DNA of 64,000 nucleotides from Adenophora triphylla var. japonica (Eukaryota > Streptophyta > Magnoliopsida > Asterales > Campanulaceae): NCBI GenBank assembly GCA_022495995.1, contig JAFEMH010002591.1, forward strand, positions 264,346 through 328,345. The letters run 5' to 3'. The notes beneath the pieces were generated by a model that was given only the letters and a program-made list of their open reading frames with translations, made no database searches and had not been told where the DNA came from. The first letter of the stretch is position 1, and each line of letters opens with the position of its first letter. Made by a program: the position numbers and the translations under genes. Positions 11,337-22,534 of the stretch are shown here, piece by piece.

Positions 11337-13687
11337 TTTGTCAAAGAAAGTGGCGAGAAGTTTACATGTCCAGAGATGAGATTGAAGCAATTGAAAGAGC
11401 GAGTTGATGTCATGAAGAGTCTTACCTCCAATCAGGATCCCCTTCATGAGATGTTTGTCAGCATGCCAAGTAGGCCAGGCACAGTTGCTACTTATGAGCA
11501 CAATTACCATTTCTGGGGACCGGACTGGGTTAATCAGTTTGAGAAGCTTTCTCTGGATGAGCCGATGATTGGAAAGATTCGCGGTGCTGCTCCCGTGGAT
11601 GTGGGCGATGGCTTAGCAAACTTGTTTGGAGCTCTAGAGCTGTCAGAATCTGAAGCAGTCGAGGTGCTAGTGAAGAAAAATGTTGTTGCTAAGGACTCAT
11701 TTGACCTGATTGATTTTTCCTCTGAGGATGAGACTGTGGCCGTGATTGAATTTGAAGGTGAGGCAGTGGTTGACCCACATACTTTTGTGACAACTACAGA
11801 GATGCCCTTGAAGAACTGGACTTCTTTCAAAGGACCCATCGCCAGCAAGGAGACTATGATCGAGAAGCTAGGACTGACACCTTGCCCCGACTCTTCTGTG
11901 TCAAAATTTACCCCTGCTATCTTGAGTCAGTCCTCTGAGTCTCTTGTGATTGAGTTTGAGTCTAATGATAGGTCCGATGTCCTCACGACTGAAGATCATC
12001 GTCGTGTTGTTGATGTTGTATTTCCTTTCGCTCTTAATGAAATAATTGATCTTTCTGAGTATCCCCTAATTGCCAATTTAATGATTGAGCACTTAGCTAA
12101 AAATGAGCATAAAGACTTAAAAATCATCAAGCAAGATTCAATCGAAGATAATGCAGACACATTAGATGAACAATTCTTAAATGACAATTCAAAGCAGGTT
12201 ATTGATCGAGAGGAAAGCCGGGCCCAAGCTGCCGATGAGGTATTAACTACGGTGAATTTAGGAACAGCCGAGGAGCCCAAAGAGACACAAATTGGTAGTT
12301 TCTTCTCCGGATCCGAGCGCGATGCCCTTGTTGAGTTGCTCAAGGAATTTGTGGATGTTTTTGCTTGGTCCTATAAGGATATGTCGGGACTGGATACGTC
12401 TATTGTGGAGCACTGGATACCATTGGATGCAGACGCTAAGCCTGTCAAACAAAAGCTGCGACGGAGTAAGCCCGAGTGGTCTTTGCAAGTTAAAGAGGAA
12501 ATCGAGAAACTCCTGCGAGTAGGCTTCATTAAGGTGATTAAATATCCGACTTGGCTCGCGAATATCGTGTCAGTCACCAAATCAAATGGAAAAGTTCGTG
12601 TTTGTGTGAATTTCCGAGATCTTAACAAAGCTAGTCCCAAGGATGATTTCCCTCTACCAAACATAGACATGCTCGTGGACGCAATTGCAAATTATGAAGT
12701 CAAGTCTTTTGTTGATGGTTTCGCCGGGTATAATCAGATTAAGATGGCTGAGGTGGATCAAGAAAAGACGGCGTTTACCACTCTGTGGGGTACTTATTGT
12801 TATACAGTGATGCCGTTCGGGTTGAAAAATGCTGGGGCTACTTACCAAAGAGCTGTTACCACTCTTTTTCATGATATGATCCACAAAGAGATTGAAGTAT
12901 ATGTCGACGACATGATCATCCATTCCAAGGGATCAGATGGACAACATTTCGTTGATCTGAGAAAGTTCTTCAACAGATTGCGAGAGCATTCCATGAGGTT
13001 GAACCCGACCAAGTGCACCTTTGGAGTTGTCCGGGGAAAAGTCCTAGGATATATGGTCATCAAGCGTGGTATTGAGCCTGACCTGAGAAAGATCAAAGCC
13101 ATCATTGAGATGAAGCTGCCTAGAACTGTGTCCGAGGTGAAAGGTTTTATGGGCCGTTTGCAATACATCAGTCGGTTTGTTAATCAATTGACCTCAATGT
13201 GTGAGCCAATATTCAAGTTGTTGAAAAAGAATAAAGAAGTGGTTTGGAATGAAGAGTGTCAAATAGCCTTCGAAAGAATTAAAGCCTATCTTGTCAATCC
13301 CCCATCCTATGTCCACCGCACGGGAGTAAGCCTTTGCTTTAATACTTGACAGTAACAGATACAGCCGTTGGAGCTATGCTAGCACAAGAAAAGAAGGACT
13401 CGAGAGTAGAGAATGCAATCTACTTTGTCAGTCGTAAGCTCCAAGGAAGCGAATTGAACTATTCCGCTCTAGAGAAGACATGTACAACCTTGGTTTGGGT
13501 TGTTGGAAAGTTGAAGCATTATATGCTGTCTCATACGGTACATCTAGTCTCTAAAATGGACCCGATCAAGTATTTATTTCAAAGTAACAGAGGCAATATA
13601 TCCACAAGGCTCGCCAAGTGGACATTCTTTCTAGCGGAATTTGATATCAAGTATATGACTCGAAAAGCAATCAAAGGGCAGGCTTAA
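11337..13687 (+). pseudogene. pol: A reverse transcriptase with first RNase H
   Basis: A spacer (to about 12290) is followed by RT. RT shows VDVFAWSYKDM, a fingers region with VCVNFRDLNKASPKDDFPLP, VMPFGLKNAGATYQRA and the catalytic YVDD at 12900-12911 (EVYVDDMIIHS). A 657-codon frame (11376-13349) ends at a one-base deletion in a C run near 13300. In the next frame RNase H continues with TVTDTAVGAMLAQEK, ELNYSALEKTC and DPIKYLF, up to a stop at 13685. Catalytic RT residues are present. C and E carry the same domain order on the opposite strand. Confidence 0.92.
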
Positions 13688-14212
13688 GCTGATTAGTTGG
13701 CAGACTCCCCTAGTACAGAAGTTCGTGGACCAGATCTTCAATTTCCCGATGAAGGAATTTTTATGGTGGAAAATGGGAATCGATGGCAACTATTCTTCGA
13801 TGGTTCGACAAACAAGAAGGGTAATGGTATTGGCATGGTTTTGGTAGATCCGAACGATATGCACACTCCTATCGCCATCAAATTGAACTTTTCAGTTACC
13901 AACAATGTGGCCGAGTATGAAGCTTGTATAGCTGGTCTTGAGGCTGCTCTCGAACGAAATATTAGTGAGCTAGAAGTGTTTGGTGATTCTCAGCTAATAA
14001 TCAACCAAGTTTCCAACAAGTGGAAGACGGTGGATCCTTGTCTCCAGAAGTACCATTCTTACATGGAAGAGCTCATTAGTCAGTTTAAAGAAGTGACATT
14101 ACAGTTCTTGCCACGGGATAAGAACAGGTTTGCTGATGCATTGGCTACCTTGGCTTCTTTGGTGGAAATATCGGAGGGTAAATCGATTAAGCCATTCAGT
14201 GTCAGAAGATGA
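13688..14212 (+). pseudogene. pol: A second (archaeal-type) RNase H
   Basis: An extra RNase H between the RT-linked RNase H and integrase is the hallmark of the Tat lineage. Acidic residues are visible: D in LFFDGSTNKKGNG, E in NVAEYEACIAGLEAAL, D in VFGDSQLIINQV and D in NRFADALATLAS. The 172-codon stretch lies between a TAG at 13694 and a TGA at 14210. C has the same domain at 56290-56750 and E a broken copy at 26500-26990. Confidence 0.9.
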
Positions 14213-15538
14213 GAGAATCCGACTTACTGTTGCGAAATTGAGGTTGAAACTGTCAATGAGCCTTGGTATAGTCAGATCTTCCAATTTCTAAAGCATGGGG
14301 AAGCATCCTTTCCAGTCGATGAAGAGGGTAACTTACAAAAAAGTATCCGAGCTAAGAGTCTGCAAGCTTTAAGGAGACTATCTGCACAATATGTTATTCT
14401 TGGAGATGAATTGTGGAAGAAAAGGGAAGGATGTCCACTATTGCTTTGTATCAGTAACGAGAAAGCCAAAAGAGTGATGGAAGACGTTCATAATGGTGCC
14501 TGCGGACCACATATGAATGCTCGCTCTTTAATGCACAGTATCATCAGATTGGGTTACTTCTGGATTACAATGGAGACAGACTGCATCCAGTTTGTGCGGA
14601 CTTGCGACAAGTGTCAGCGTTTCTCCAACCTGAATCATATACCTCCTCATGACTTGTATTGTATGACGACTCCCTGGCCTTTTGCAACTTGGGGAATAGA
14701 TGTCATCGGGAAGATCACTCCGTCAGGAAGCAACGGACACTCGTTCGTTTTGGTTGCAGTAGACTATTTCACAAAATGGGTTGAGGCTGCGTCTTACAAA
14801 GTTCTCACTGCCAAGGAGGTTGCTCATTTCATAAAAGAAAAGATCTTCTGCCGATATGGAGTCCCGAATGAGATTATATCTGATAATGGATCTAACTTTG
14901 AAGGAGAGACTGATCAGTTGCTTACAGAATACAGGGTTAAACGCCACAAGTCATCGCCATATAGACCATAGACCAACGGTGCCGTAGAGGCTGCAAATAA
15001 AAACCTCGAAAGAATTATCAAGAAAATGGCTGAACAAGGTCGGGATTGGCCAGAAAAGCTTCACTTAGCATTGTGGGGCTACCGTACTTCAATTCAGACT
15101 GCTACTGGTGAAACTCCATATGCCCTGACTTATGGAATGGAAGCCGTTATGCCTATTGAGCTAGAAATTCCGTCTCTCAGAGTTCTGCTTGAAAATGAAG
15201 TTAATGAGATTGACTGGCTTTAGAGTCGATACAATGAGCTGGCATTGCTCGACGAGCGCATAATAAAGGCTATGGATCATTCTCGAGCTTATCAAAAGAG
15301 AATGGCTCGTGCATTTGATAAGAAGGTGAAGCCTCGGGACATTAAAATTGGTGACTTGGTTCTGAAAATGAAGTCGTCAAAGCAAAACAGTTCTTTGGGC
15401 AAGTGGGCACCTGTTTGGGTTGGTCCATTCGTGGTAAAGAAGATCTTCTCCGGAGGAGCTATGGAATTGACAGATTTGGATGGAAATCCGTTCGTGCACC
15501 CGGTCAACGACGACAAGCTGCGACGTTACTACATCTGA
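14213..15538 (+). pseudogene. pol: A integrase
   Basis: DDE integrase. The N-terminal zinc region has HNGACGPHMNARSLMH and CDKC (14603-14614). The catalytic Asp are in WGIDVIGKI (14699) and SDNGSNFEG (14882), and Glu is in GAVEAANKN (14987), 35 codons after the second Asp. The C-terminal part has GKWAPVWVGPFVVKKI, a GPY/F-type module, and the frame ends LRRYYI at 15538. Two stops, at 14969 and 15221, both fall where B2 or C have Gln. The frame is otherwise intact from 14213. Confidence 0.92.
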
Positions 15539-15540
15539 TC

Positions 15541-15900
15541 GAGTCCTCCCCTCTCTAAAAAATATAATGAAAAAATAAAAAAATGAAATAAAGATGAATA
15601 AAAGGCGCAATAAAATTGTCACAGATGAGACTGAAAACCTCCCAAAAGGCAGTCCATGCAAAAAAATAGGGCGCGCCCGGTGCTAAAAGAATATACCCAA
15701 CTAGACTGAAAACTCAAATAATGGGCGGTTTAGGTAAAAAACAGGGTTGCACCATGTCCCTCTTCTATCTTCCCTTTCTCAAACACCAAAATAATAATTA
15801 AGTCGAACTACGGATACCTGAGCCCCTTAGTTCTCTTTGTAAAAAGGGGAATGTAGCCAACCATTTGTGGTTCGGTCTAAAATACAACAAAATCCCAAAT
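15541..15900 (+). promoter_or_regulatory. A post-integrase non-coding modules
   Basis: Hairpin 1 is GACTG...CAGTC (15629-15654). Hairpin 2 is CTAGACTG...CGGTTTAG (15701-15734), followed by GTAAAAAACAGGGTTGCACC. A CTACG-type block occupies 15803-15879: GAACTACGGATACCTGAGCC, an AAAAGGGGAA run and AACCATTTGTGGTT. All three recur in E and C at the same place after integrase. They lie between convergent pol and antisense gene 2. Confidence 0.6.
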
Positions 15901-16102
15901 CTTGTCAATAAATGGTGCAAAATGTGTCTTGATTATAACTCTAAATCTTTTCACTATTCATTACAAGTTAATATACTTTTTGATGAGTTCAAGCACGGTC
16001 TGCTCTCGACTCATATAACCTGCTGCGAATAAAAAAGCAATGAAATTTCAAAATCCTAACATCTATTTGTGTCTGCAGTGGCAACTGGGGGATACTCATG
16101 TT
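15901..16102. other. A spacer before the end of antisense gene 2
   Basis: AT-rich, non-coding; I see no further structure except the GAGTTCAAGCACGGTCTGCTC stretch (about 15986), related to GCCGTGCTTGAACTCATCAA in E (24681) and C (54480). Confidence 0.4.
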
Positions 16103-16927
16103 TCATAAAGTGCTCTCTTTCTCCAAAAAGTGTCTCCTATATCTCATAAAGTGTCTAGGAACTCGTTCCTGCTCCTGAACTCGAATCTCTACTCTTCCTC
16201 TTCTTCGGTCCCCGGGAGGTCTTTGGTCTAGGTATGTCGAAAAGGTCAGTCTGAGATCGTCCTGACTCAGGTATGATGTGAGCCGGGGGATCAATCAGTC
16301 CAGTCTCTCTCAAAACTGCTCTAGCTCTCTCTCCTATCTCAAGGCTGCTCTCCATGCCATCACCTCGGGGTCATCTCTCAAGGCAGCTCTCCGAAGCTCC
16401 CGTCTCTCATAATCTGCTGCAATGTCGTCAGTGATGTCATCATGGTTGCTCTTGGCCTCTGTGTCTCTGAATGTCCGACTGGAAGAATAATCTGCCCAAA
16501 AATACTCTCGGCGTTGAGCCTCTATCATCAGCTGTACTGGACCTTGCTGCTCCTCGTACCATATCAGATACTCGGTGGTCAGAAATGTGATACCTGTAGT
16601 CTGACGAAGTAGTGGTCATATCGGAAGAAAGCCCTCTAGAAATGCTCCGCCAAAGAACTGTGTAGTCTGAGGCTCAGTCATAATCATCGGCATGGTATTA
16701 GTCATCAACTGCTCTCTTAAATTCCGAATGGTCTGCTGTGGGTATCCGTACTGTCTTCTCACTAGAGAAGGAATGCAAAAGGATGATACATGTAGTCCCG
16801 GTAGCCGAACAAACACTGACTCGTCCTGAATATCTCTCATGGTCTGCAATCCCCATGCCGGAATCCAATAGTACAGGTTCTCGGTCTCATATCGGGTCAA
16901 CCTCCTGTGCCAACTCTCAGCAGCTGC
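16103..16927 (-). pseudogene. A antisense gene 2 (PMD-like), 3' half
   Basis: Antisense to pol, transcribed right to left, and separated from its 5' half (35283-36083) by insertion of E at 16928. It encodes the C-terminal half: YYWIPAWGLQTMRDIQDES, RLPGLHVSSFCIPS, EYLIWYEEQQGP, then a basic stretch DIPRPKTSRGPKKRKSRD (about 16180-16235). C has TMRDIRDGSVVVRLPGLYVSS in the same order. The basic stretch resembles a nuclear localisation signal (inference). In-frame stops occur near 16616, 16330 and 16300. Confidence 0.65.
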
Positions 16928-17644
16928 TGTGAATGTGTGCCCAAAATTTTGTATTATTGGAATTCACGCGAGTTTGAAGACATCCGAGTTATTTGAAAAA
17001 CGGAGTCGCCACGCCATTTTGATTACCTCAAAACTTTGAAAAAAAGGTTTTATGGGTTCGGAGGTTAAGTTACCCCTTGGGAAGAACGTTTGGCGTTCAC
17101 CCAAAGTGCCTTGCCGGAGCAAGTCTCCCTAGATTTCATTAATCGTGTTTGCTTGCGTGCTTTCTTTGTGTGCATGTGTTTGAAAATAAGGGGGGGAATG
17201 TCCCAAGTTGTCTTCCGGACGTACAAACCATTTGTTGGTTGTCGCTCGGGATTCCTTGGAATTTATGTATTTGGGATTATGATCCCGTCCTCATCTTATG
17301 ACTTATGATCATCGCATTTTAGACCTCGGGACCCTCGGGACTTGCGTGATCGAGAGAATGACTCTCTTTTGGGTCAAAGATGAGGTTCTTTAGGAAGGAA
17401 TGTCCTTAGCCCATCAATCCTACACTTTAAGACGGTCGAGCTCGTATAGAGGCTTCATACTCATTCTTAAGCGATAATCGGAGATATAGGGTTCAAGGTT
17501 ATCCTTTTCCTAAAGAAATCATGAACCTTTAATGGAAGGAACGATGCAAAGATGAGAACTTTTACACCGGTCCGTTCCAAGGTTGGGGGAAAGGGGAAAT
17601 GCATGATAAAAAAAATGACTCTTTAATGAAAAGATGACATTTTT

Positions 17645-17900
17645 AGGTTGCAAATGATGCTTTTTGATTGAAAGAAATGATCTTTATGCAAATGATGCAT
17701 AAAGATTTGATTTTTATGCAAATGATGCATTGAAAAAGGGGGTTTTGATGCAAAGGATGCATTTTTATTGAAAAAGATTGGATCTTTATATGCAAATGAT
17801 GCATAAAGATGACATTTTTATTGGAAAATAGGGATTTTAGGTGCAAAGGATGCACCTTTATGAAAAAGACTACATTTTTATGACAAATGAGGTCTTAATG
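17645..17900. repeat. ATGCAAATGATGCAT-type repeats in E LTR
   Basis: Degenerate repeats of about 50-65 bp whose core is ATGCAAATGATGCATAAAGA or ATGCAAAGGATGCA. They lie downstream of the TATA, in the transcribed R/U5 part. The other LTR has the same repeats at 34397-34650. Open frames of about 70 codons on the minus strand here only translate the repeat. Confidence 0.8.
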
Positions 17901-18219
17901 CATGCAAGGGGGAAAGGGGGTGATAAAGATATGATCTTTATGAGTAAATGCCAAGTCCCAAGCAAGATATATGAATGCAATGAGCAAGTATATCAATTAA
18001 AATGCAAGGTTAGGGCGTGCGAGGTTACCAATCGTTTCCTTCGCTTCTTCGGACGGAGCTAGGAGGAGAGGTTCTTCTTGGGTCTTCAAGGAGGAGGGAG
18101 ATGGCTTCTTGAGCTTCTTCTTCACCTTCTTGGACTTCCAGCAGCTCCTTGGGGGATCTTCTTCGTATTATGAGAGTATTATGCTTGTTGTTGATGATCA
18201 AAATGGGTAGAGGAGGGCT

Positions 18220-18294
18220 CTATTTATAGGCAGTCTGGATAAGGCTAATGAAGCCGTGCGGCTGCAGGCTCTTTGCAAATGAGGCCGTGCGGGC
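18220..18294 (-). promoter_or_regulatory. E LTR promoter with AGCCG-TG-CGGCT dyads
   Basis: The minus-strand TATA CTATAAATAG corresponds to plus 18220-18229. The perfect-armed dyad AGCCGTGCGGCT is at 18252-18263 and a second, imperfect one, GGCCGTGCGGGC, at 18283-18294. The nearer dyad is 23 bp from the TATA. In the 5' LTR the same sites are at 35003-35014 (AGCCGTGCGGGT, one arm changed) and 35034-35045. Confidence 0.65.
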
Positions 18295-18529
18295 TTATCC
18301 ACAATGACTCAGCATTCTAGAACCATGCAAGGTGGCATTATTCTAGAAGCTTCCCTCCTAATTAAAACGTGTTTCTTAATTAGGAAGGATTCCCTTCAGA
18401 CCTTTATTTAATTAAAAGCAGGTTCGGAATGTTTAGGACATTTGGGAAAGATACGGGAATTACCGGAAAACTTACCGAAATTGCCGAGAAATTTAACCGG
18501 AAGGCATGAGCCAGATTGGGGTACTTACG

Positions 18530-18573
18530 AAGCCCTCGGCAACGTCACTTGCAAGGCGAGTGGGGTTGTCGAT
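18530..18573 (-). promoter_or_regulatory. E polypurine tract and adjoining nested hairpin
   Basis: In element sense this reads CGACAAC-CCC-ACTCGC-cTT-GCAAGT-GAC-GTTGCCG, then the purine tract GAGGGCTTC abutting the LTR. The inner stem ACTCGC/GCAAGT has one mismatch and the outer stem is CAAC/GTTG. The purine tract primes plus-strand synthesis. Confidence 0.6.
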
Positions 18574-18599
18574 AGAAAAGGATCCGATCTGGCGAATGC

Positions 18600-18970
18600 C
18601 GAGATGGATTAGGTGACCAAGGTGGTCGAGTGGCTGAACCTTTTGGAAGGCTACCTACGTATCCCGGAGGAATCAAGCCAGGCCGTAGTTCGGAATTAGG
18701 ATCCGCTGGGGAAGGAAGAAGAGAAACCGGTCTCTTGCTTTGGGAACATAGAAGAGAAAATGACCTAGGAGGTCAAGCAATTGATCCTGCGGGGACATGC
18801 TAGGAGTGACCCCAGGTGGTCGAATATTTGAACTTTTATGAGGGCGCTTTATCACCGAGGAGTGACAAAGAAACGGGGTGACCAAAGTGGTCGAATGGCT
18901 GAACCTTTTATAAAAGGCTACCTACGTATCCCGGAGGAATCAAGCCTTGATCGTAGTTCAAGCATCACTA
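18600..18970. repeat. E direct repeat of the pre-PPT block
   Basis: Two copies (about 18612-18690 and 18878-18960) share GTGACCAAGGTGGTCGAGTGG, GAACCTTTT and GGCTACCTACGTATCCCGGAG, then AATCAAGCC and CGTAGTTC. A has one copy in element sense at 40005-40105, and C and D have shorter versions. Confidence 0.8.
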
Positions 18971-19092
18971 GATAGTTAGGAACGATGTCTAGGATCCTTG
19001 AGATTTTGACAATTCGGAGGCTGTCACCTGAAGAAGCTAGAGCTTACGGCACTATCTCTTTTATGACGGGGATAGAGGTAACTTAAGTTGGG

Positions 19093-19590
19093 AAACTTGA
19101 GCGTACGTCACTATTCGCGGATAGAGGTATCACAAGTTGGAATGATTTGGGCATACGTCACTATTCGCGGATAGTGGTAGCACAATTTGAAATGACTTGG
19201 GCATACGTCACTATTCGCGGATAGTGGTAGCACAAATTGGAATGACTTGGGCATACGTCACTATTCGCGGATAGAGGTAGCACAAGTTGGAATGACTTGG
19301 GCATACGTCACTATTCGCGGATAGAGGTAGCACAAGTTGGAATGACTTGGGCATACGTCACTATTCGCGGATAGAGGTAGCACAAGTTGGAATGACTTGG
19401 GCATACGTCACTAGTCGCGGATAGAGGTAGCACAAGTTGGAATGACTTGGGCATACGTCACTATTCGCGGATAGAGGTAGCACAAGTTGGAATGACTTGG
19501 ACATACTTCACTATTCGCGGATAGAGGTAGCACGAGTTGGAATGACTGGCGCATACTTCGTATTCGCGGATAGAGGTAGCACAAGTCTAG
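19093..19590. repeat. 50-bp tandem repeat array in E 3' region
   Basis: About ten head-to-tail 50-bp units, phase GCATACGTCACTATTCGCGG / ATAGAGGTAGCACAAGTTGG / AATGACTTGG, with period exactly 50 over the central seven. Both end units are diverged. The array lies between antisense gene 1 and the PPT, the hypervariable position where Tat elements are known to carry tandem repeats. Confidence 0.95.
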
Positions 19591-19785
19591 AGTTGACAAT
19601 TCGGAGGTTGTCACCTAGTGTTATCCCGTTATAACGGAATTAACGGAGCGGCGGGAATAAAGCTTGATTGCTAAAGAGATAAGGGATATTTTACGAAAAG
19701 ATGTTATCTTGGTTAAAGATAACGGAAATTGCATGCCCAAGTGGAAGGTCCGGGCGGGATTGTAATTTATGCTCGGAGCGAATGA

Positions 19786-19857
19786 AGCCGCCCGGCATGA
19801 GATGGAGAAAAGAAGCCGTACGGCTAGAAGCACATTTTTTTCCAGTTATTTAAAATC
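19786..19857 (+). promoter_or_regulatory. E antisense gene 1 promoter with dyads
   Basis: The dyads AGCCG-CC-CGGCA (19786-19797) and AGCCGTACGGCT (19814-19825, perfect palindrome) precede TTATTTAAAAT (from 19846) by about 21 bp. The first ATG is 110 bp further on. Arms and spacing match the E LTR promoter. Confidence 0.6.
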
Positions 19858-19967
19858 GGGTTTTGAACGGGCATTGGGCACTTGTTGCCGCCCACTTCAG
19901 CCGAGAGAGAGAGAAGAGAGAGAATTTTCGAAATTCTTCAACCCTTTTGCTTCCCTTTGATTTTGAA

Positions 19968-22534
19968 ATGGATCCGGAGGGCAATCCCATACCAAGGCAA
20001 GCAAGGAGAAACATCTCGGCGGCGCGAGAAGGAGGAGGAAGGAGCTTGTGAGGACGGAGAGGAAGTATGACTTCCTTACGCCTCCATCGGAGCTTTATCG
20101 GGGAGAAGGGAGCACAAATCAACGAACCGCGATCGGTTGGGGTAAGCATTCTCATTTTGCTCAAATCCGATGATTTTGCTTGAATTTTTTGAATGATTTT
20201 AGGGCTTGACCCGAATTTTAGGATTTTGAATGATTTTTTGAATGATTTTGAGATGCATGAACAACCTATGAGACTAAGAATATGCATGTGCAATTTTATT
20301 TGACAGAAATTATGAGAATGACTCACTTTTTTCTCGCAAAATGAAGTAAGAATTTTTTTCAAAATATGAGACGGAGTTCTTGCCTTGTGCTAGAACTAGG
20401 TCAAAATTCTGATTTTCGATGAGAAAACATGATTTTGGAAGATGAAAATGATTCATGCATGCTATTTTTTTGAAAAATAATGCTTATGTGCGAAGAATTG
20501 TGATTTTGTGCTTTAGGAAAGCAATGACGCGTTTCAAGTGATGAAAGACACGTTTTTTATGCAAAAGTTATGCTAGAAAAACTTTTATGAATGCTTTTCT
20601 TTTGAAAATATGTGCACTTTTGAACATATGCATGCTTTTGAAAATGATGAAGGACTGACGCTTCTTTTGATGTGCTTGTCTACAGGAGAACAAGTCTAGA
20701 GGACCGTCGGAGATAGCGGTCAAGCTTTGGCAGAGGATGCCAGATTTTGAGAAGGATGGGGCAAATCCCAAGCAGCTGGTGAGGGCTACCGGCTTGGATG
20801 CATTTGTAGAGGCCATTGGTAGGGGTGTCCACATCACCTCTAAGAGCAAGGGCTTGGTCCGGGCCCTATCGAGTTACAGTGGGACGGTACACATAGCTTT
20901 CACACAGTGGGGAGAGGCGACGGTGACTCCTGCCGATTTCACCGCTATTACGGGCTTACGGTTCACCGGGAGGCCCGTGACTTGGAGGACCACATCACGG
21001 CGGAGGAGTTTCGGGCTTTGGTCGGGTTTGAGCTGATTCCGAAGGGCTGCAGGGATGGAGACACGGAATGTCGAGGTGGCGATTCGAGACTAGCATGCGA
21101 GAATTTTCTTGCTAATGATGTGGCCCTTGCCCGGTGGCTAGAGCATTCATATGGTTGATGCTATCGGTCACCATCTTTGCCAATTGCAGGACGATAGCTA
21201 TGACTTGCCTCCTCGACTCTCACGGAGGATGTTGATGGGATAGGGACGGTCTCTTGGGGAGAGGCCGGATTGGCGGAGTTGTACTTCTCGTTGGACATGT
21301 ACAGTCGGAACAAAGTGCTTCCATGGGTGCTTTTCTTTTGCCCTTGAGGTAGTCTCCTTTTTTTTCTTTTCTCTTTTCTGTCTTGAGACTTTTATGAGAG
21401 AGAATGACCTTTTGATGTTTTGAACATGCGGGCTGGTTTGCGAGGTGATCGGGTTCTTCCCTTGGAACCGGCCAGTGATGTCACCATCTTCCACTGCTAT
21501 GGTTATTTGGAGGAGATGCGAGAGATAAATTCACGGGGAAGACCCGGATTACCTTCGACTACAAAATGGTGAGGCCGGTCATCAATAGGGATGGGCACGA
21601 CGGAGTGGACTTCTACCCACAGGGCGGTATCCGAGAGATCTTCTTTGGGAGATGCCATCGAGGTGACGAGGCGAGAGGAGGTGGCTCACGGGGCGACATG
21701 TGATGTCATCTACTTGGGGGACCACTTCTCGAGACGGCGTGGTCATGTTCCCCCACTAGATGCCATTACTCCTTCGACCCTCCCGGCACGGATGTTGCGG
21801 CCCGAGGGCGCCGGAGGATGAGATTGCTAGGTACCGAGCGGGCGTGGGCTGCGGAGGAGTATTTTGACATGGACACCCCCTACGGCTTTGTGTTTGTGGA
21901 GCGGCGCACGAGGACGCCACGAAGCTAGTGAAGGCGCGGTCACTCGGGGATATGGGGAGGATGAGCCTCTTGACCCGCCGATCCCTCTGCGCATTTGTCC
22001 TACGTGGTCCATGGAGTGCCGAGGAGGATGAGGATACTGTCCCCGATGCTAGGGAGCCCCGGTACACCTTGCCGCTGATAGCCTTTGTAAGTGTACTCTT
22101 AGGGTCTTATTCCACTTTTTAGCTTTCGGATTTTACGCTTTTTGCTATTTTACGAGATTTTACGAGATTTTTCTCTTCTTTTTTTCTCGGGTTCCGGCTC
22201 GCACTTACGATAGGCTGGTCGGGCGGGAATAGGGTGGAAGGACATGTGCCGGTCTCTTACGAGGAAGGCGGCTGCGCTTCGAAGGCGGCGGCGGATGCAC
22301 GGGAGCACAGGCGCAGAGACGGCACGTCGGGGCACGGCGTCTACCTCGTCGGCCTCGGAGTACTCTTCCCGGTGCTATGCCTCGGGGCGGGGACCCAGCC
22401 CGACATTGCAGGCGGTGGCGAGTACGGGCACGATAATGTCCATCTATCGATGTGAGCGACCGGGAGGACACGATGAGGAGGCTAGCATCTACGAGGCGAG
22501 CGGCGATGAGGAGGAAGAAGAATCGGAGGCCTAG
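19968..22534 (+). pseudogene. E antisense gene 1, PMD-like, spliced
   Basis: Runs opposite to gag-pol. Proposed exons are 19968-20141 (MDPEGNPIPRQARR..), 20686-21348, about 21430-22088 and about 22198-22534. Donor GTAAGC (20142) and acceptor TACAG (ending 20685) give a 544-bp intron where A has 568 bp. Donor GAG|GTAGTCTCC (21349) matches A's GAG|GTAGTC. Exon 2 has WGEATVTPADFTAITGL, resembling the plant mobile domain (PF10536) signature W-GE-T-T-D---GL. Exon 3 has VTIFHCYGYLEEMRE, matching A's VTIFPALERWVKDARR. The C-terminus is Ser-rich, then acidic (SGDEEEEESEA). Frameshifts near 20050, 21000 and 21560 and a missing AG at the third acceptor indicate decay or base errors. Confidence 0.65.

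Larger units (their letters stand above)
16928..18529 (-). repeat. E 3' LTR
   Basis: About 1602 bp. On the plus strand it starts TGTGAATGTGTGCCC and ends GGGTACTTACG (terminal A to G relative to the other LTR). It contains the block GGAGTCGCCA (17002-17011), the GTTCGGAGGTTAAGTTAC block, a run of ATGCAAATGATGCAT units, and the promoter near 18220. Confidence 0.93.

Noticed and set aside
17643..17855. About 70-codon minus-strand frame rich in His/Ile/Cys, repeated at 34393-34605
   Set aside because: It only translates the ATGCAAATGATGCAT repeats of the E LTR and is identical in both LTRs because the LTRs are.
18600..18970. Operator-like GACCA-AGG-TGGTC inverted repeats
   Set aside because: They belong to the duplicated pre-PPT block shared with A and have no promoter association; kept as a repeat only.
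19093..19590. CRISPR-like array
   Set aside because: Units are head to tail with no unique spacers, in a plant retrotransposon 3' region.
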